In this document: positions 33,728 to 42,534 of the stretch, one piece after another
How the letters are laid out: the number at the start of each line of letters is the position of its first letter
Numbering within the stretch: the stretch's first letter is position 1
NCBI GenBank assembly: GCA_030834895.1
Contig: JAUQXA010000025.1
Location: forward strand, 60,219-124,218
Length of the DNA stretch: 64,000 bases
Direction: 5' to 3'
Source of the DNA: Anaerolineales bacterium
Lineage (GTDB): Bacteria; Chloroflexota; Anaerolineae; Anaerolineales; Villigracilaceae
The notes under the pieces: generated by a model
The model's input: the letters and a program-made list of their open reading frames with translations, nothing else
Told to the model about the DNA's origin: nothing
The model's database searches: none
Position numbers and translations under genes: made by a program

Positions 33728-34459
33728 TTAGTGTTTCACTGCCCCCTGTGCCAGTTCCATAATTTCATCCTTTGATTCGTATATCTGAACCAGCTTTCCA
33801 TCCCGCATTTGCAGCACGCGGTCCACATACTGACACATGCGCAGGTCATGTGTGACCATAATACCGGCACGGTCGTTCTCATGGATGAGGTGGGCAAAGG
33901 TTTCAACCACCTGATAGGCGCGCTCGGTATCCAGCGAGGCGGTGGGTTCGTCCGCCAGCACCACGGCAGGATTGTGAATCAAGGCGCGGGCAATGGCAAC
34001 GCGCTGTTGTTGTCCGCCGGACATTTGGGCGGGGAGATTGTGCAAGCGTTCCGCCAGTCCCAGACGGGCAAGCAACTCATCGGAGCGGAGTTTCCCGGCG
34101 CGGTTGAGTTTCCCGTTCAGGCGCAGCATGAATTCCACATTTTCACGAGCGCTCAGGTACGGAATGAGGTTATTCGACTGGAAGGTAAAACCGATTTTCT
34201 CGCGGCGCAATTTCACGCGTTGTTTCTCGTTCATCCGCGCCAAATCCTGCCCGTCAATCAACACCTGTCCATTAGTGGGGGTGAGCAAGGCAGCAAGGAT
34301 GGAAAGCATGGTGGTCTTGCCCGATCCGCTGGGACCTACAAGCGCCACAAACTCACCTGACCTCACCTGAAACGAGACTCCGTCTACCGCGTTGATGGTC
34401 GTGCCGTCGAGCGAAAATGTCTTAACCAAATCACGAACTTCCAAAGCAACTGAATTCAT
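33728..34459 (-). CDS. ABC transporter ATPase, LolD/MacB type
   Basis: The 243-residue protein has Walker A GPSGSGKTT (42-50), Q-loop FTFQSNNLIPYLSARENVEF, signature MSGGQQQRVAIARAL, Walker B VVLADEPTASLD, and the H-loop in MVTHDLRMC. Length and the extended Q-loop region fit the MacB/LolD/FtsE class that drives FtsX-like permeases in lipoprotein release or mechanotransmission rather than ordinary transport. It starts 2 bases after its permease partner. Confidence 0.92.
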   Translation of the reverse strand: MNSVALEVRDLVKTFSLDGTTINAVDGVSFQVRSGEFVALVGPSGSGKTTMLSILAALLTPTNGQVLIDGQDLARMNEKQRVKLRREKIGFTFQSNNLIPYLSARENVEFMLRLNGKLNRAGKLRSDELLARLGLAERLHNLPAQMSGGQQQRVAIARALIHNPAVVLADEPTASLDTERAYQVVETFAHLIHENDRAGIMVTHDLRMCQYVDRVLQMRDGKLVQIYESKDEIMELAQGAVKH

Positions 34460-34461
34460 AT

Positions 34462-35622
34462 TTACCCTAACCTCAATGCCTTCAACGGCTCGATGCGGAC
34501 GGCGTAAATGATGGAGACCATGCCGCCGAGCGGACCAATTAACAACAGCAGGATAATCGCAAGCAGGGAGCGAGTCCCATTGAACTCCAGCGGGATGGTG
34601 GGCGGAAACCCAAGCGAGAAGAGATATGTCAACCCGCCGCCGATCCCCACGCCGAGGGCTGTCACCACGATAATTTGAATCACCGCCGCAAGCCCGACTA
34701 CGCTGTTGGAAGAGCCAATGGCTTTCAATACGCCAATCTGCGGAACCTTCTGCAAAATCTGAATCTGGAAGAAGCCACCAATAACCAGAATACCGATGAG
34801 GAGGGTAAACACGCCCTGGGTCTGCACTGTCCCCTGCTGGGCCGTATAGCCGGGGATGTTTTCGATGGTGGTAGGGATGTCAGCCACTTCAATATTGGAC
34901 ACCTGATTTTGCAAACGAAGTCTCATTTCCTCCACTTGAGCCGGGTCCTTCAATTTGACCGCGACGATGTTTGGATAAGGCGTGTCGTCGTTCAAATCCG
35001 ATGCGGACTGAGGACGGGCCAACTCCCATGTTGAAGCGGGCACGAAGATGGTGGGCTGAAACGAATACGCCTGCTCATCCACCAAGCCGACAATCTTCAA
35101 GGTATAGAACTCGTCCTCCGTACCCTGCGTCGAGCGGATCTCAATTTCGTCGCCCACTTTGAGGTCGGTGCGCTGGACAACGCTCATATCCATAACCGCT
35201 TCGCGCGCCGCGCCGCCACGGAAGTAGCGACCCTCCAAAAGCGGGGGCATGCCGGGACGTTCGGCTTCCGCGCCCAGCATCGAGATTTTGAGCGGCTCCG
35301 GCAGGGAAACAATCTCCGTATTCGAGATGTAAATCGGTCCCGCATCCGCCACCCCATCCACGCGGCGGATCGACTTGACGGTATTCGTCTCGAGACGGCT
35401 GGAATTGATCAGATAATCAGACTTCTCCAAAAAGACGATCAACTGCGCGTCGAGATTTGCCACGTACTGACGGTTGGCATTCGAGAGGCCTTCGCCCAAC
35501 GCGGCGATGAACAAAACCAACATGGTAATCAATGCGATGACCAGCGCAACGAGGAAGAAACGTCCCTTGTTGCGGAAGACTTCCTTGACGGCAAGATAGG
35601 TTGCAAGAAAAAAATTTCTCAT
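34462..35622 (-). CDS. FtsX-family ABC permease (MacB-like)
   Basis: The 386-residue protein has one N-terminal helix (about 20-42), a large extracytoplasmic domain (about 45-265) and three C-terminal helices (about 272-295, 315-340, 355-375), the standard FtsX/MacB topology. The motif LLIGILVIGGFFQIQILQKVPQIGVLKAIGSSN is the coupling helix region of this family. It works with the ATPase encoded 2 bases downstream. The peroxiredoxin-like gene lies just upstream on the same strand. Confidence 0.9.
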   Translation of the reverse strand: MRNFFLATYLAVKEVFRNKGRFFLVALVIALITMLVLFIAALGEGLSNANRQYVANLDAQLIVFLEKSDYLINSSRLETNTVKSIRRVDGVADAGPIYISNTEIVSLPEPLKISMLGAEAERPGMPPLLEGRYFRGGAAREAVMDMSVVQRTDLKVGDEIEIRSTQGTEDEFYTLKIVGLVDEQAYSFQPTIFVPASTWELARPQSASDLNDDTPYPNIVAVKLKDPAQVEEMRLRLQNQVSNIEVADIPTTIENIPGYTAQQGTVQTQGVFTLLIGILVIGGFFQIQILQKVPQIGVLKAIGSSNSVVGLAAVIQIIVVTALGVGIGGGLTYLFSLGFPPTIPLEFNGTRSLLAIILLLLIGPLGGMVSIIYAVRIEPLKALRLG

Positions 35623-35638
35623 TGTGATATTTCCCTAA

Positions 35639-36238
35639 CTAAACGAGCGGCTTGGCATCGTAGGGCTTGTCCCAATTGGAGCCCATGATTCCGTGCAGGA
35701 TCAAATCCACCGGCGGGTGGTCGGCAATGTCTTCGTAATAATACGGCAGGCGGATTCGCCCATCCGTGCCAATGATGAAAACGCCCGACATTTGATATGG
35801 ATCCTGACCGGGGAGCGGCAGTTCGGGCTTGTACCCCTTCATCCGCGCCAGCCTGCGGTTGGATGACCAAATGCGCGGCGAGAACAGGGTCTGCCAGAAG
35901 GAGCCTTGATACAAACCGTAGGCATGATAGGCGGCGCGGTCCGGGTCGGCAAGGCAGGTGATGCCGGGCGCGCGCTGGTCGCAAAATTGTTTCGCCGCTT
36001 CTGCCGAAGCGTGGGACACGATTGCCAGCCCCAACCCCTTTTCCAGCAGGGACTGATGCGCCTCGATGAGTTGATCCATCATCTCCTTGCATTGCGGACA
36101 TCCAAAATGCCGCGTAAACGATAGCACCAGCGGCTTCTCCTTCCAAAGGGAGGAGAGTTGCACGAGCTTGCCATCCACGCCAAGCAGACTGACATCCGGC
36201 GCGGGGTCGTTGAATTTCAGTTGGTTTTGTTGTGCCAT
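35639..36238 (-). CDS. Peroxiredoxin-like (AhpC/TSA superfamily) protein
   Basis: The 199-residue thioredoxin-fold protein begins KFNDPAPDVSLLGVDGKLVQLSSLWKEKPLVLSFTRHFGCPQCKEMMDQLIEAH. F-G-C-P-Q-C replaces the usual peroxiredoxin T-x-x-C, placing it in the AhpC/TSA-2 (PRX-like) subgroup. The role is probably reduction of peroxides or disulfides. The ATG at 36238 has GAGGAA 8 bases upstream; an in-frame ATG 24 bases earlier has no site. A TATAAT box and two direct GCACAGGTTT repeats precede it. Confidence 0.78.
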   Translation of the reverse strand: MAQQNQLKFNDPAPDVSLLGVDGKLVQLSSLWKEKPLVLSFTRHFGCPQCKEMMDQLIEAHQSLLEKGLGLAIVSHASAEAAKQFCDQRAPGITCLADPDRAAYHAYGLYQGSFWQTLFSPRIWSSNRRLARMKGYKPELPLPGQDPYQMSGVFIIGTDGRIRLPYYYEDIADHPPVDLILHGIMGSNWDKPYDAKPLV

Positions 36239-36289
36239 AAATGCGTTCCTCGTTTTTTTCATTCGTTATTATTATAATTATAACACGTT

Positions 36290-36310
36290 GCACAGGTTTT
36301 GCACAGGTTT
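36290..36310 (-). promoter_or_regulatory. Direct repeats in the peroxiredoxin promoter
   Basis: GCACAGGTTT occurs twice 11 bases apart (36290-36299, 36301-36310), i.e. one helical turn, directly upstream of a TATAAT-like -10 (36271-36276, minus strand). This spacing suits a dimeric regulator. Confidence 0.45.
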
Positions 36311-36315
36311 TTTAG

Positions 36316-36352
36316 AAGACAAAAAAACCCCGGAAATTTGGAATTCCGAGGT
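36316..36352 (-). terminator. Terminator of the ClpP-fold protease gene
   Basis: On the minus strand CCTCGGAATTCC pairs with AAATTTCCGGGG and is followed by TTTTTTTG. It lies just after the leftward protease gene. Confidence 0.7.
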
Positions 36353-36369
36353 CGTAGGTTACTTGTTTT

Positions 36370-37380
36370 CTAGGCAATGTGCAAATCGGACTTCTCGACC
36401 TTGTTGCCTACCTTCATCACCCGTCGCCAGCGGCTGACATCATTGAGCGAAATCCAACGACGTTCCTCGGTGCGGTAGAACCAGTCCTTGTCCTGTTGAT
36501 AGTAGACCAGTGCGCCCGTGGATTCCCAAATGTTGAGGATTTCGTTGCCGTGCGCGTGGGTATCGTCGAAGTCGGTGGTGGCGCGTTGTCCCATCTCGCT
36601 GTAGAGTTCGTTGAGTTCAAGCAGGAGGGTATTGATTTCAGGAGTCAGGTGACTGACCTTCAATCCGATGCGCTTTGCCTCCTCGAACAAAATGGGATAA
36701 CCATGAGACGGATATTTGGCGTTCAGCGCGTTGGCGATCCTTTCAGCTTCAGGTTCGTCTTTGATGTGATAGGCAAGTAGTTCCTTGCACAACATGATGG
36801 ACAGCGACTCGGCACGATCCACAGCGCCAATCACCAAAGGATGCACGTGCTGGAAAAGCTCCTGGTATGGATTTTCCTTCGCGTCGCCGTTTTGCGCCTG
36901 CCACAAGCGGACAACGCGGGTCAACTCATCGAGGCTGACGCTGACGCGGTCATTGTCACGGTCGAGGGGCGAGAGGGAGTGCGTGAGCGAAGTATCCACC
37001 GGGGTGAGGTATGCCATCGGTCCCATCTGAATCTCGTTCGCGCCTAGTGCAATCATCGTCGCGGCGGAGGCGCATTCAAGCGGAATGACGGCAATGATCT
37101 CACGACAATATTGCCGCAATAGATTGACAAGACGCAGGGAGGCCTGTCCGTTGCCGCCACTGGACTTGAGGAAGAGATAGATTTTGTCCTGTACGCCTAT
37201 CTTTTCCAGCACTTCGTACAGAGCAAGCACGTCATCGTGACAAACACTGCCACGCGGATTGTTGAAATAGGTCACCAGCGTGCCGCCAAGCAATTTGTTT
37301 ACCCGTTTGATGATCCCCTGCGTTTTGTTGAAAAGGATCGGAGGCTGTTTTTCCTTGTTAACTTTCGTTTGCGTTGTCAT
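36370..37380 (-). CDS. ClpP-fold serine protease of the SDH (serine dehydrogenase proteinase) family
   Basis: The 336-residue soluble protein keeps the family core: KIYLFLKSSGGNGQASLRLVNLLRQYCREIIAVIPLECASAATMIALGANEIQMGPMAYLTPVDTSL. The nucleophile Ser is in the A-S-A-A-T helix and the oxyanion glycines are in SSGGN. The C-terminal third (LLELNELYSEMGQRATTDFDDTHAHGNEILNIWESTGALVYYQQDKDWFYRTEERRW) is an added domain of unknown role. Archaeal and bacterial relatives are cytosolic or membrane-linked proteases of uncertain substrate. Confidence 0.82.
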   Translation of the reverse strand: MTTQTKVNKEKQPPILFNKTQGIIKRVNKLLGGTLVTYFNNPRGSVCHDDVLALYEVLEKIGVQDKIYLFLKSSGGNGQASLRLVNLLRQYCREIIAVIPLECASAATMIALGANEIQMGPMAYLTPVDTSLTHSLSPLDRDNDRVSVSLDELTRVVRLWQAQNGDAKENPYQELFQHVHPLVIGAVDRAESLSIMLCKELLAYHIKDEPEAERIANALNAKYPSHGYPILFEEAKRIGLKVSHLTPEINTLLLELNELYSEMGQRATTDFDDTHAHGNEILNIWESTGALVYYQQDKDWFYRTEERRWISLNDVSRWRRVMKVGNKVEKSDLHIA

Positions 37381-37443
37381 GCATTTTCTCCTAACCCAAA
37401 ATATATAAAATTGAAAAATTGACTATCGCAGCACAAACATGAA

Positions 37444-40182
37444 CTACCGCTTCGACCACACCCAGCCTGCTGTAAAGCCGAGAACTTCGCCCACCAAGAG
37501 GATGGTGATCACACCGGGCAACCCGCTGACAGTGAGCCAGTTGACGATGCCGAACAACCCGAAGGCAAGATAGTTGTACGCGGCAAGACCACCCAGCGCA
37601 ATGCCCAATGTCCAGCGGAACGCGGAACGGATTCCTGAAATGCGAACACCCATGCCATACCCGACCGCCATACTAAAGGTAATGAAAAGCATCGCAATCA
37701 CCCAGGTGGGAAAACGCGGATACCCTTCGTTCGAAATGTACTCGTTCTCCTCCACAACAGCGGTTACCTCAGGCGTCGGGGGGATGGATTGAGTCAACTC
37801 GGGAGTAACGACAGTCACAGCAACGGCTCCCGATTGCGAAACATCCAATTGCAGGACCTCGGAGATGACAGCGGGCTCGCTTGTCACCTTGATCTCCAGC
37901 AAACCGGGTTTATCCAGACCAAAAGCGGCACGCGCCACACCCTGCGTGGTCACCGCGTCCACCTGCTTAAGAATACCACCGCCTTCCCCGGTGAGCATCA
38001 TGGAAAACCGAACCACCGTCCCGTCGGGAACAGGATGTCCGTTATTGTCGAAGATGACACCGGTTCGAATGGCTATGGTATCACCAATTCGAAAGAGCGG
38101 GATTGGTGTCGGCTCTGGAGTGGCCGCTTGATCGGTTGGAGCAGGAACAGGCGTGAGGTCGAGAAAGAGCGGAATGACCTGATTTGGATCCGGCGACATG
38201 GCCGAGATCAGGTCATATCCCACCGCCGGGATCGAGACAGGCGATATGCCCGTGGGTGTGAGTTCCTGAAAAAGCAGACGGGCAGCAACATCCACAAACT
38301 GGGGTTGTTTGCTGTACAAGGCATAGTAGGCGGTAATCTTGGAAATGGTGGTGGTATCAAAATAATAGGGCGCGCCAAACGAAAACAGGATGACATGTGT
38401 ATTGCGCAAAAGGTCGGGGCGTTCGCGCAAGAAACGGCTGATAAGGGCGGGTTGCCCCTGTGAGGAGTCAGTTAATGAAATGATGAGCCAGTTTGCAATT
38501 TTGATGTCATCTTCGATGTAGAGAACTTCCTGTCCATCCAAAAGGGCTTGCAGATTTTGCAGCGAAAATGACGAAAGACGGAAGTTCGCAGTCTGGTTTC
38601 CGCTTTGGGGACCATAAAGCCGGAGGACGGTCTGCTGTAATGCATCCATCGCAAGCACGGGTTGTTCGAGACAGGTGGAACACTGCCTGGCGCTGACCGT
38701 ATCGGTAATGAAGACCATGCTTTCATTCGCCTGCGGAGGCAGGGATAGGACTGTTGCGAGGTCTTGTTTATCGGGGCTGATAAGGGTCGCGGAGCTACGC
38801 GCCACACCGAACGCAATATCGGTGGCGGAACCGATATCATCAAGACGGCTGGCAGGAACAATCACATTCGAAAGAGTCAAAGTTTCATACATCCCCAGCT
38901 TGACAGCAAGGATGCGCGCCACTGAAGCATCAACCCGCTGGGCGAAGGCGGGATCTTCACGATACTTCTGGGCGAAGAATTCAATGACGCGGGTGGTGGT
39001 GGCAAAGGTATCGGGAAAATCCCTGGAGAGGATATTGCCAAGGTAGAGCATATCGTTGCCCGCGAGGAAGGCATCGCGTACGGCGATTCGCGCAGAGAAC
39101 TGGCCGCCACCTGTCGCATAAAACTCGCTGACAGCGCGGGTGCCGAGGTCGTCGCTGACCATCAATCCGCCCGCAGACTGCCAGGATGAGAATTGCGGCA
39201 GTGCCAAAATCTGGCTCAATGCCTGCGGGTCGAAACTGATTGGACGGGTGGTGGCGCGGATGTTGCCTTGAAAACCCTGATAGCGGATGTGGGATACCAG
39301 CAACCCATCCACTGTTGCTTCGGGAGAAGGCGCATTGCCGGTGACGGCAAAGAAAGGCGCAAGTTCGATTTGCTTTAATTGCTCAAGCGATTTACGAACT
39401 GTGGAAACTTCCTCTTCAGGCAAACGGTCTGAGCCGCCTACACCGGGGAAATGCTTGGCAATCACCCTCAGCTGATTGTCGCTGCCGCCATGCAAACCGG
39501 CAACATAGGCGCGTCCCATCTCACCCACCCAAAACGGGTCGCCGCCAAAGACACGTGTGCCAAGGTCGCCGCCGGTTTCACGAGCGGCAGGTACTTCAAG
39601 CACATCGAGAGAAGGTCCAATATAGAGATTAAAGCCGAGGGCAGCGAGTTCCCTTCCGCGAACTTCACCTACATGTTGGGCAAATTCGGTATTCCAGGTT
39701 GCCCCGATTGCCATTTCGCTCGGCAGAGGAGTCAAACCACTCAAGATCTGGTCGGTGGGATATCCGTCTCCCTCCTGATCGATGCCCACAAAGAGCGGAA
39801 CATAAACGGAACTCACCCCCACCTCGCCCGTTTCACCGGTCACCGAGTTTCTGGAGGCATCCCATTCCAATTGCTGGATGCTGTTAATCAACGAATATGC
39901 TTGTGGAACAGTATCGGGGGCAGCGGCAAAGTTGTCATTGCCAGCCAACAGGATAACACCTCCGATATGATATTGGGCGATTAGATTGTAGATCTGTGAA
40001 GTCTCGCTGGTGTCCGTGCCGGTAAATGTGACAAGGAATAACTGTCCCACGCGTTCCTCGGGCGTCATGGAATTCAAAATGATCGAAACACCTGGCGGAG
40101 GCGTGGGCGTTTGCGCCTGCGCAGGGGATGCGACAAGCGTCGAAAGAATAGCAAGCAGAAGGAACACCCGGAGTAGTTTCAT
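37444..40182 (-). CDS. Secreted GH3-family beta-N-acetylhexosaminidase-like protein with C-terminal membrane anchor
   Basis: The 912-residue protein has a signal peptide (MKLLRVFLLLAILSTLVASPAQAQ) and a GH3 N-domain: MTPEERVGQLFLVTF, IDQEGDGYPTDQI, KHFPGVGGSDRLPEEEVSTVRKSLEQL, and MVSDDLGTRAVSEFY with the nucleophile-type Asp. A GH3 C-domain, a beta-sandwich region and two or three C-terminal helices (about 825-905) follow. KHFPGxGxxxxD is the NagZ-type motif, so peptidoglycan or GlcNAc glycosides are likely substrates. The frame extends to 40224, but only the ATG at 40182 puts the signal peptide first. Confidence 0.88.
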   Translation of the reverse strand: MKLLRVFLLLAILSTLVASPAQAQTPTPPPGVSIILNSMTPEERVGQLFLVTFTGTDTSETSQIYNLIAQYHIGGVILLAGNDNFAAAPDTVPQAYSLINSIQQLEWDASRNSVTGETGEVGVSSVYVPLFVGIDQEGDGYPTDQILSGLTPLPSEMAIGATWNTEFAQHVGEVRGRELAALGFNLYIGPSLDVLEVPAARETGGDLGTRVFGGDPFWVGEMGRAYVAGLHGGSDNQLRVIAKHFPGVGGSDRLPEEEVSTVRKSLEQLKQIELAPFFAVTGNAPSPEATVDGLLVSHIRYQGFQGNIRATTRPISFDPQALSQILALPQFSSWQSAGGLMVSDDLGTRAVSEFYATGGGQFSARIAVRDAFLAGNDMLYLGNILSRDFPDTFATTTRVIEFFAQKYREDPAFAQRVDASVARILAVKLGMYETLTLSNVIVPASRLDDIGSATDIAFGVARSSATLISPDKQDLATVLSLPPQANESMVFITDTVSARQCSTCLEQPVLAMDALQQTVLRLYGPQSGNQTANFRLSSFSLQNLQALLDGQEVLYIEDDIKIANWLIISLTDSSQGQPALISRFLRERPDLLRNTHVILFSFGAPYYFDTTTISKITAYYALYSKQPQFVDVAARLLFQELTPTGISPVSIPAVGYDLISAMSPDPNQVIPLFLDLTPVPAPTDQAATPEPTPIPLFRIGDTIAIRTGVIFDNNGHPVPDGTVVRFSMMLTGEGGGILKQVDAVTTQGVARAAFGLDKPGLLEIKVTSEPAVISEVLQLDVSQSGAVAVTVVTPELTQSIPPTPEVTAVVEENEYISNEGYPRFPTWVIAMLFITFSMAVGYGMGVRISGIRSAFRWTLGIALGGLAAYNYLAFGLFGIVNWLTVSGLPGVITILLVGEVLGFTAGWVWSKR

Positions 40183-40207
40183 GTACCCGCCCCGTATGTG
40201 AACCATT

Positions 40208-40960
40208 TCATCCATTCCTCCCAAGCGCGCGGACAGCCATCAGCGGATCGTCGGTCATGATGCCATCGAAACCCCAATCTCTGAGGCGGACGACTTCCCC
40301 AGGCGTGTTGGCCGTCCAAACGTGAACGCGCCGTTTGAGGCGATGCGCGCGCTGAACCTGTTCCCTTGTGGCATTGGAGATGTGCGGGTGCAAGGCCTGG
40401 TAATCGCCAAACATGAATCCAAAGGAGCGTGCCCACAGTCCGGCGGGGCCAGGCATGGCAAGCAGTGCGCGAGAAACTTCAGGCAGAATCTGCAACGCAA
40501 TTTTCAAATTGGACGAGTAAAAGGACGAGAGAATAATTTGCCCCTGGTTATTGTGACGCTTGATCAACTCGCAAACCCTCAAAACCAAATCATTGAAAGG
40601 GGTGGAGTAATTTTTCAATTCGATATTGATAAGTTTGTCTCTGCCGACGGCTTCAAACACCTCCTCCAGCAGGGGGATTTTTGCGCCGCTGAACTTTTCA
40701 TCGAACCATTTGCCCGCATCCAGTTCGCGAATGGCTTCGAGTGTGAGCGATGCGACACGTCCTCTGCCATCGGTGGTGCGATCCACAGTAGAGTCGTGAA
40801 TGACAACCACATGACCATCGCCAGTAAGTTTTACATCCAGCTCAACACCATCGGCGCCTTTTTGGATGGCTTGTTCAAACGCGGGCAGGGTATTTTCGGG
40901 CGCATGGTTTTTGTCGCCACGATGCGCCAAAAGAATTGGGATGGGAAATTGTTCGATCAT
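40208..40960 (-). CDS. Glycerophosphodiester phosphodiesterase
   Basis: The 250-residue TIM barrel has the GDPD signature: LLAHRGDKNHAPENTLPAFEQAIQKGADGVELDVKLTGDGHVVVIHDSTVDRTTDGRG. The HR/E/D-x-H metal and catalytic residues are intact, and VHVWTANTPGEVVRLRDWGFDGIMTDDP stands near the end. It has no signal peptide and so acts in the cytoplasm, releasing glycerol-3-phosphate from deacylated phospholipids. Its 3' end is 25 bases from the GH3 signal-peptide start on the same strand. Confidence 0.93.
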   Translation of the reverse strand: MIEQFPIPILLAHRGDKNHAPENTLPAFEQAIQKGADGVELDVKLTGDGHVVVIHDSTVDRTTDGRGRVASLTLEAIRELDAGKWFDEKFSGAKIPLLEEVFEAVGRDKLINIELKNYSTPFNDLVLRVCELIKRHNNQGQIILSSFYSSNLKIALQILPEVSRALLAMPGPAGLWARSFGFMFGDYQALHPHISNATREQVQRAHRLKRRVHVWTANTPGEVVRLRDWGFDGIMTDDPLMAVRALGRNG

Positions 40961-40986
40961 CAGGATAAGGTTATGTTGGGGTGGGT

Positions 40987-42312
40987 TTATAAATCCACAA
41001 AATATGCTCTGCTGGCACTGTCAATCATTTCACGTGACATGCTGGGCGGGACGGCAAGGTAGGAGGAAATATCGAGAATCTGGTCGCACAGGTCACGCGG
41101 ATGCGAGGCGCGCAGCTTGCGGTTACGCTTGATGTACCATTCCTGTAAAAGGTAGGCAAGTCCCTGGTCGTTGTATTCAATCCTTTTATCCTGCGCGACG
41201 CGTTTGAAAATCTCGCGGTATTCCTCGAAGCTTGGGTCACCAATTTCGATTTTGTGACGCAGGCGGCGGAGGAAGGCTTCATCCACCAGGTCTTTTGGCG
41301 GCAGGTTGGTGGAGAAGACGATCAACACATCGAAGGGAACCTCCACTTTACGTCCGGTGTGCAGGCGAAGGTAATCCACACGATTTTCGAGCGGGACGAT
41401 CCAGCGGTTGAGCAAGTCACGCGGGCGAACCTGCTGGCGGCCGAAGTCGTCGATCAGCAGAATCCCACCATTGGCTTTGACCTGGAAGGGCGCTTCGTAA
41501 AACTTGGCAGTGTCGTCGAAAACAAGGTCGAGTCCTTCAAGGGTGAGTTCACCACCGACGACGATGAATGGTCTGCGAATCTTTACCCAGCGCAGGTCAC
41601 GGCGGACATTTGGACGCAAGGCGCTCGTGTTGCCTGTATCTCCTCCCTCAGGCGCAAGAGAATGACTCACCGCGTCGTACACCTTGATGACCTGTCCATC
41701 GAGATAGAGCGCGTATGGAATATACATGCTCTGGCTCAACACAAGGTTGCCAAAGGCACGGGCGATACTGGTCTTGCCGTTTCCGGGAGGTCCGTACATA
41801 AAGATGGATGAACCGGAATTGAGCGCGGGGCCAAGCCGCTGGAAGACGGCTTCAGAGATGACCATCTGCGATAGAATCTGACGCATGGTACGCGTGGTAA
41901 CGGTCATGCGTCCACTCTTCTGACGGCGGATGGCGTCGTTGTAAACATCGAAGGGAACAGGAGCCGGCCCCGCATATTGACTGCGGTCCAAGGCTTCACG
42001 CGCACGCAACATGCCCGCACCTGTGATGCCGTAGGTGTACGCACCGTCGCCGCCGAGTCCGCCCTGGGAGGATTTCACCTCGATCAACTTTTCCTGTTTG
42101 AGGGTTACAAGCAACTGATCCGAAACCCCCGAAAATGGAAGCGCGATCTCTTCGGCGATTTTGAATCCGGTCATGTAGCCACGGAAATACAACACTTTCA
42201 GGATCAAATCCTGAAGCCAGAGCTGGGAAAGCCCCGTGTCGTCAAGACTGGTGATTTGTTTGGGGATAAAGCCGCCCGCAGGCGCAACAGATTGTGTGGA
42301 TTGTCTTGTCAT
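40987..42312 (-). CDS. AAA-type ATPase with winged-helix N-terminus
   Basis: In this 441-residue protein, residues about 30-110 form a winged-helix-like module (LWLQDLILKVLYFRGYMTGFKIAEEIALPFSGVSDQLLVTLKQEKLIEV). Residues 150-430 form an AAA ATPase with Walker A GPPGNGKTS (174-182), Walker B GGILLIDDFG, a sensor-1-type VFSTNLPP and arginine-rich AFLRRLRHKIEI. No protease or nuclease domain is present. The family is seen in Chloroflexota and cyanobacteria without a firm role; a link to pilus/secretion or regulation is possible. It is upstream of GDPD on the same strand with a 26-base gap. Confidence 0.82.
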   Translation of the reverse strand: MTRQSTQSVAPAGGFIPKQITSLDDTGLSQLWLQDLILKVLYFRGYMTGFKIAEEIALPFSGVSDQLLVTLKQEKLIEVKSSQGGLGGDGAYTYGITGAGMLRAREALDRSQYAGPAPVPFDVYNDAIRRQKSGRMTVTTRTMRQILSQMVISEAVFQRLGPALNSGSSIFMYGPPGNGKTSIARAFGNLVLSQSMYIPYALYLDGQVIKVYDAVSHSLAPEGGDTGNTSALRPNVRRDLRWVKIRRPFIVVGGELTLEGLDLVFDDTAKFYEAPFQVKANGGILLIDDFGRQQVRPRDLLNRWIVPLENRVDYLRLHTGRKVEVPFDVLIVFSTNLPPKDLVDEAFLRRLRHKIEIGDPSFEEYREIFKRVAQDKRIEYNDQGLAYLLQEWYIKRNRKLRASHPRDLCDQILDISSYLAVPPSMSREMIDSASRAYFVDL

Positions 42313-42473
42313 GGAATTTCCATCCGATTTTCAGGTGAAAACTTCAGAAATTTTTGGTTTCTGAGACCCAAGATGATTAAAATTTTAGTGCTGTGAGCCG
42401 ATTATACTTCGTTTCGTTTGTTATCCAACCCTACGAAATTGTGTGTCGTGATTCCTATTTTTATAAGGCGCAA

Positions 42474-42508
42474 AACGCCCACAGAATATTCCTTCTGCGG
42501 GCGTTGAT
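42474..42508 (-). terminator. Terminator of the GHMP kinase gene
   Basis: ACGCCC-ACAGAA and TTCTG-C-GGGCGT form a stem with one bulge each side, followed on the minus strand by TTTTGCG. It lies 30 bases after the kinase stop. The remaining 42313-42470 spacer shows an AT-rich stretch with a possible promoter for the AAA ATPase but nothing decisive. Confidence 0.65.
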
Positions 42509-42534
42509 CAGACTTTGTCAAAATCTTACGCGAC

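Noticed and set aside
35619..36293. An alternative 224-codon frame over the peroxiredoxin-like gene
   Set aside because: It is rich in Arg/Pro/Ser with no motifs, whereas the other frame has a clear thioredoxin-fold sequence and ribosome site.
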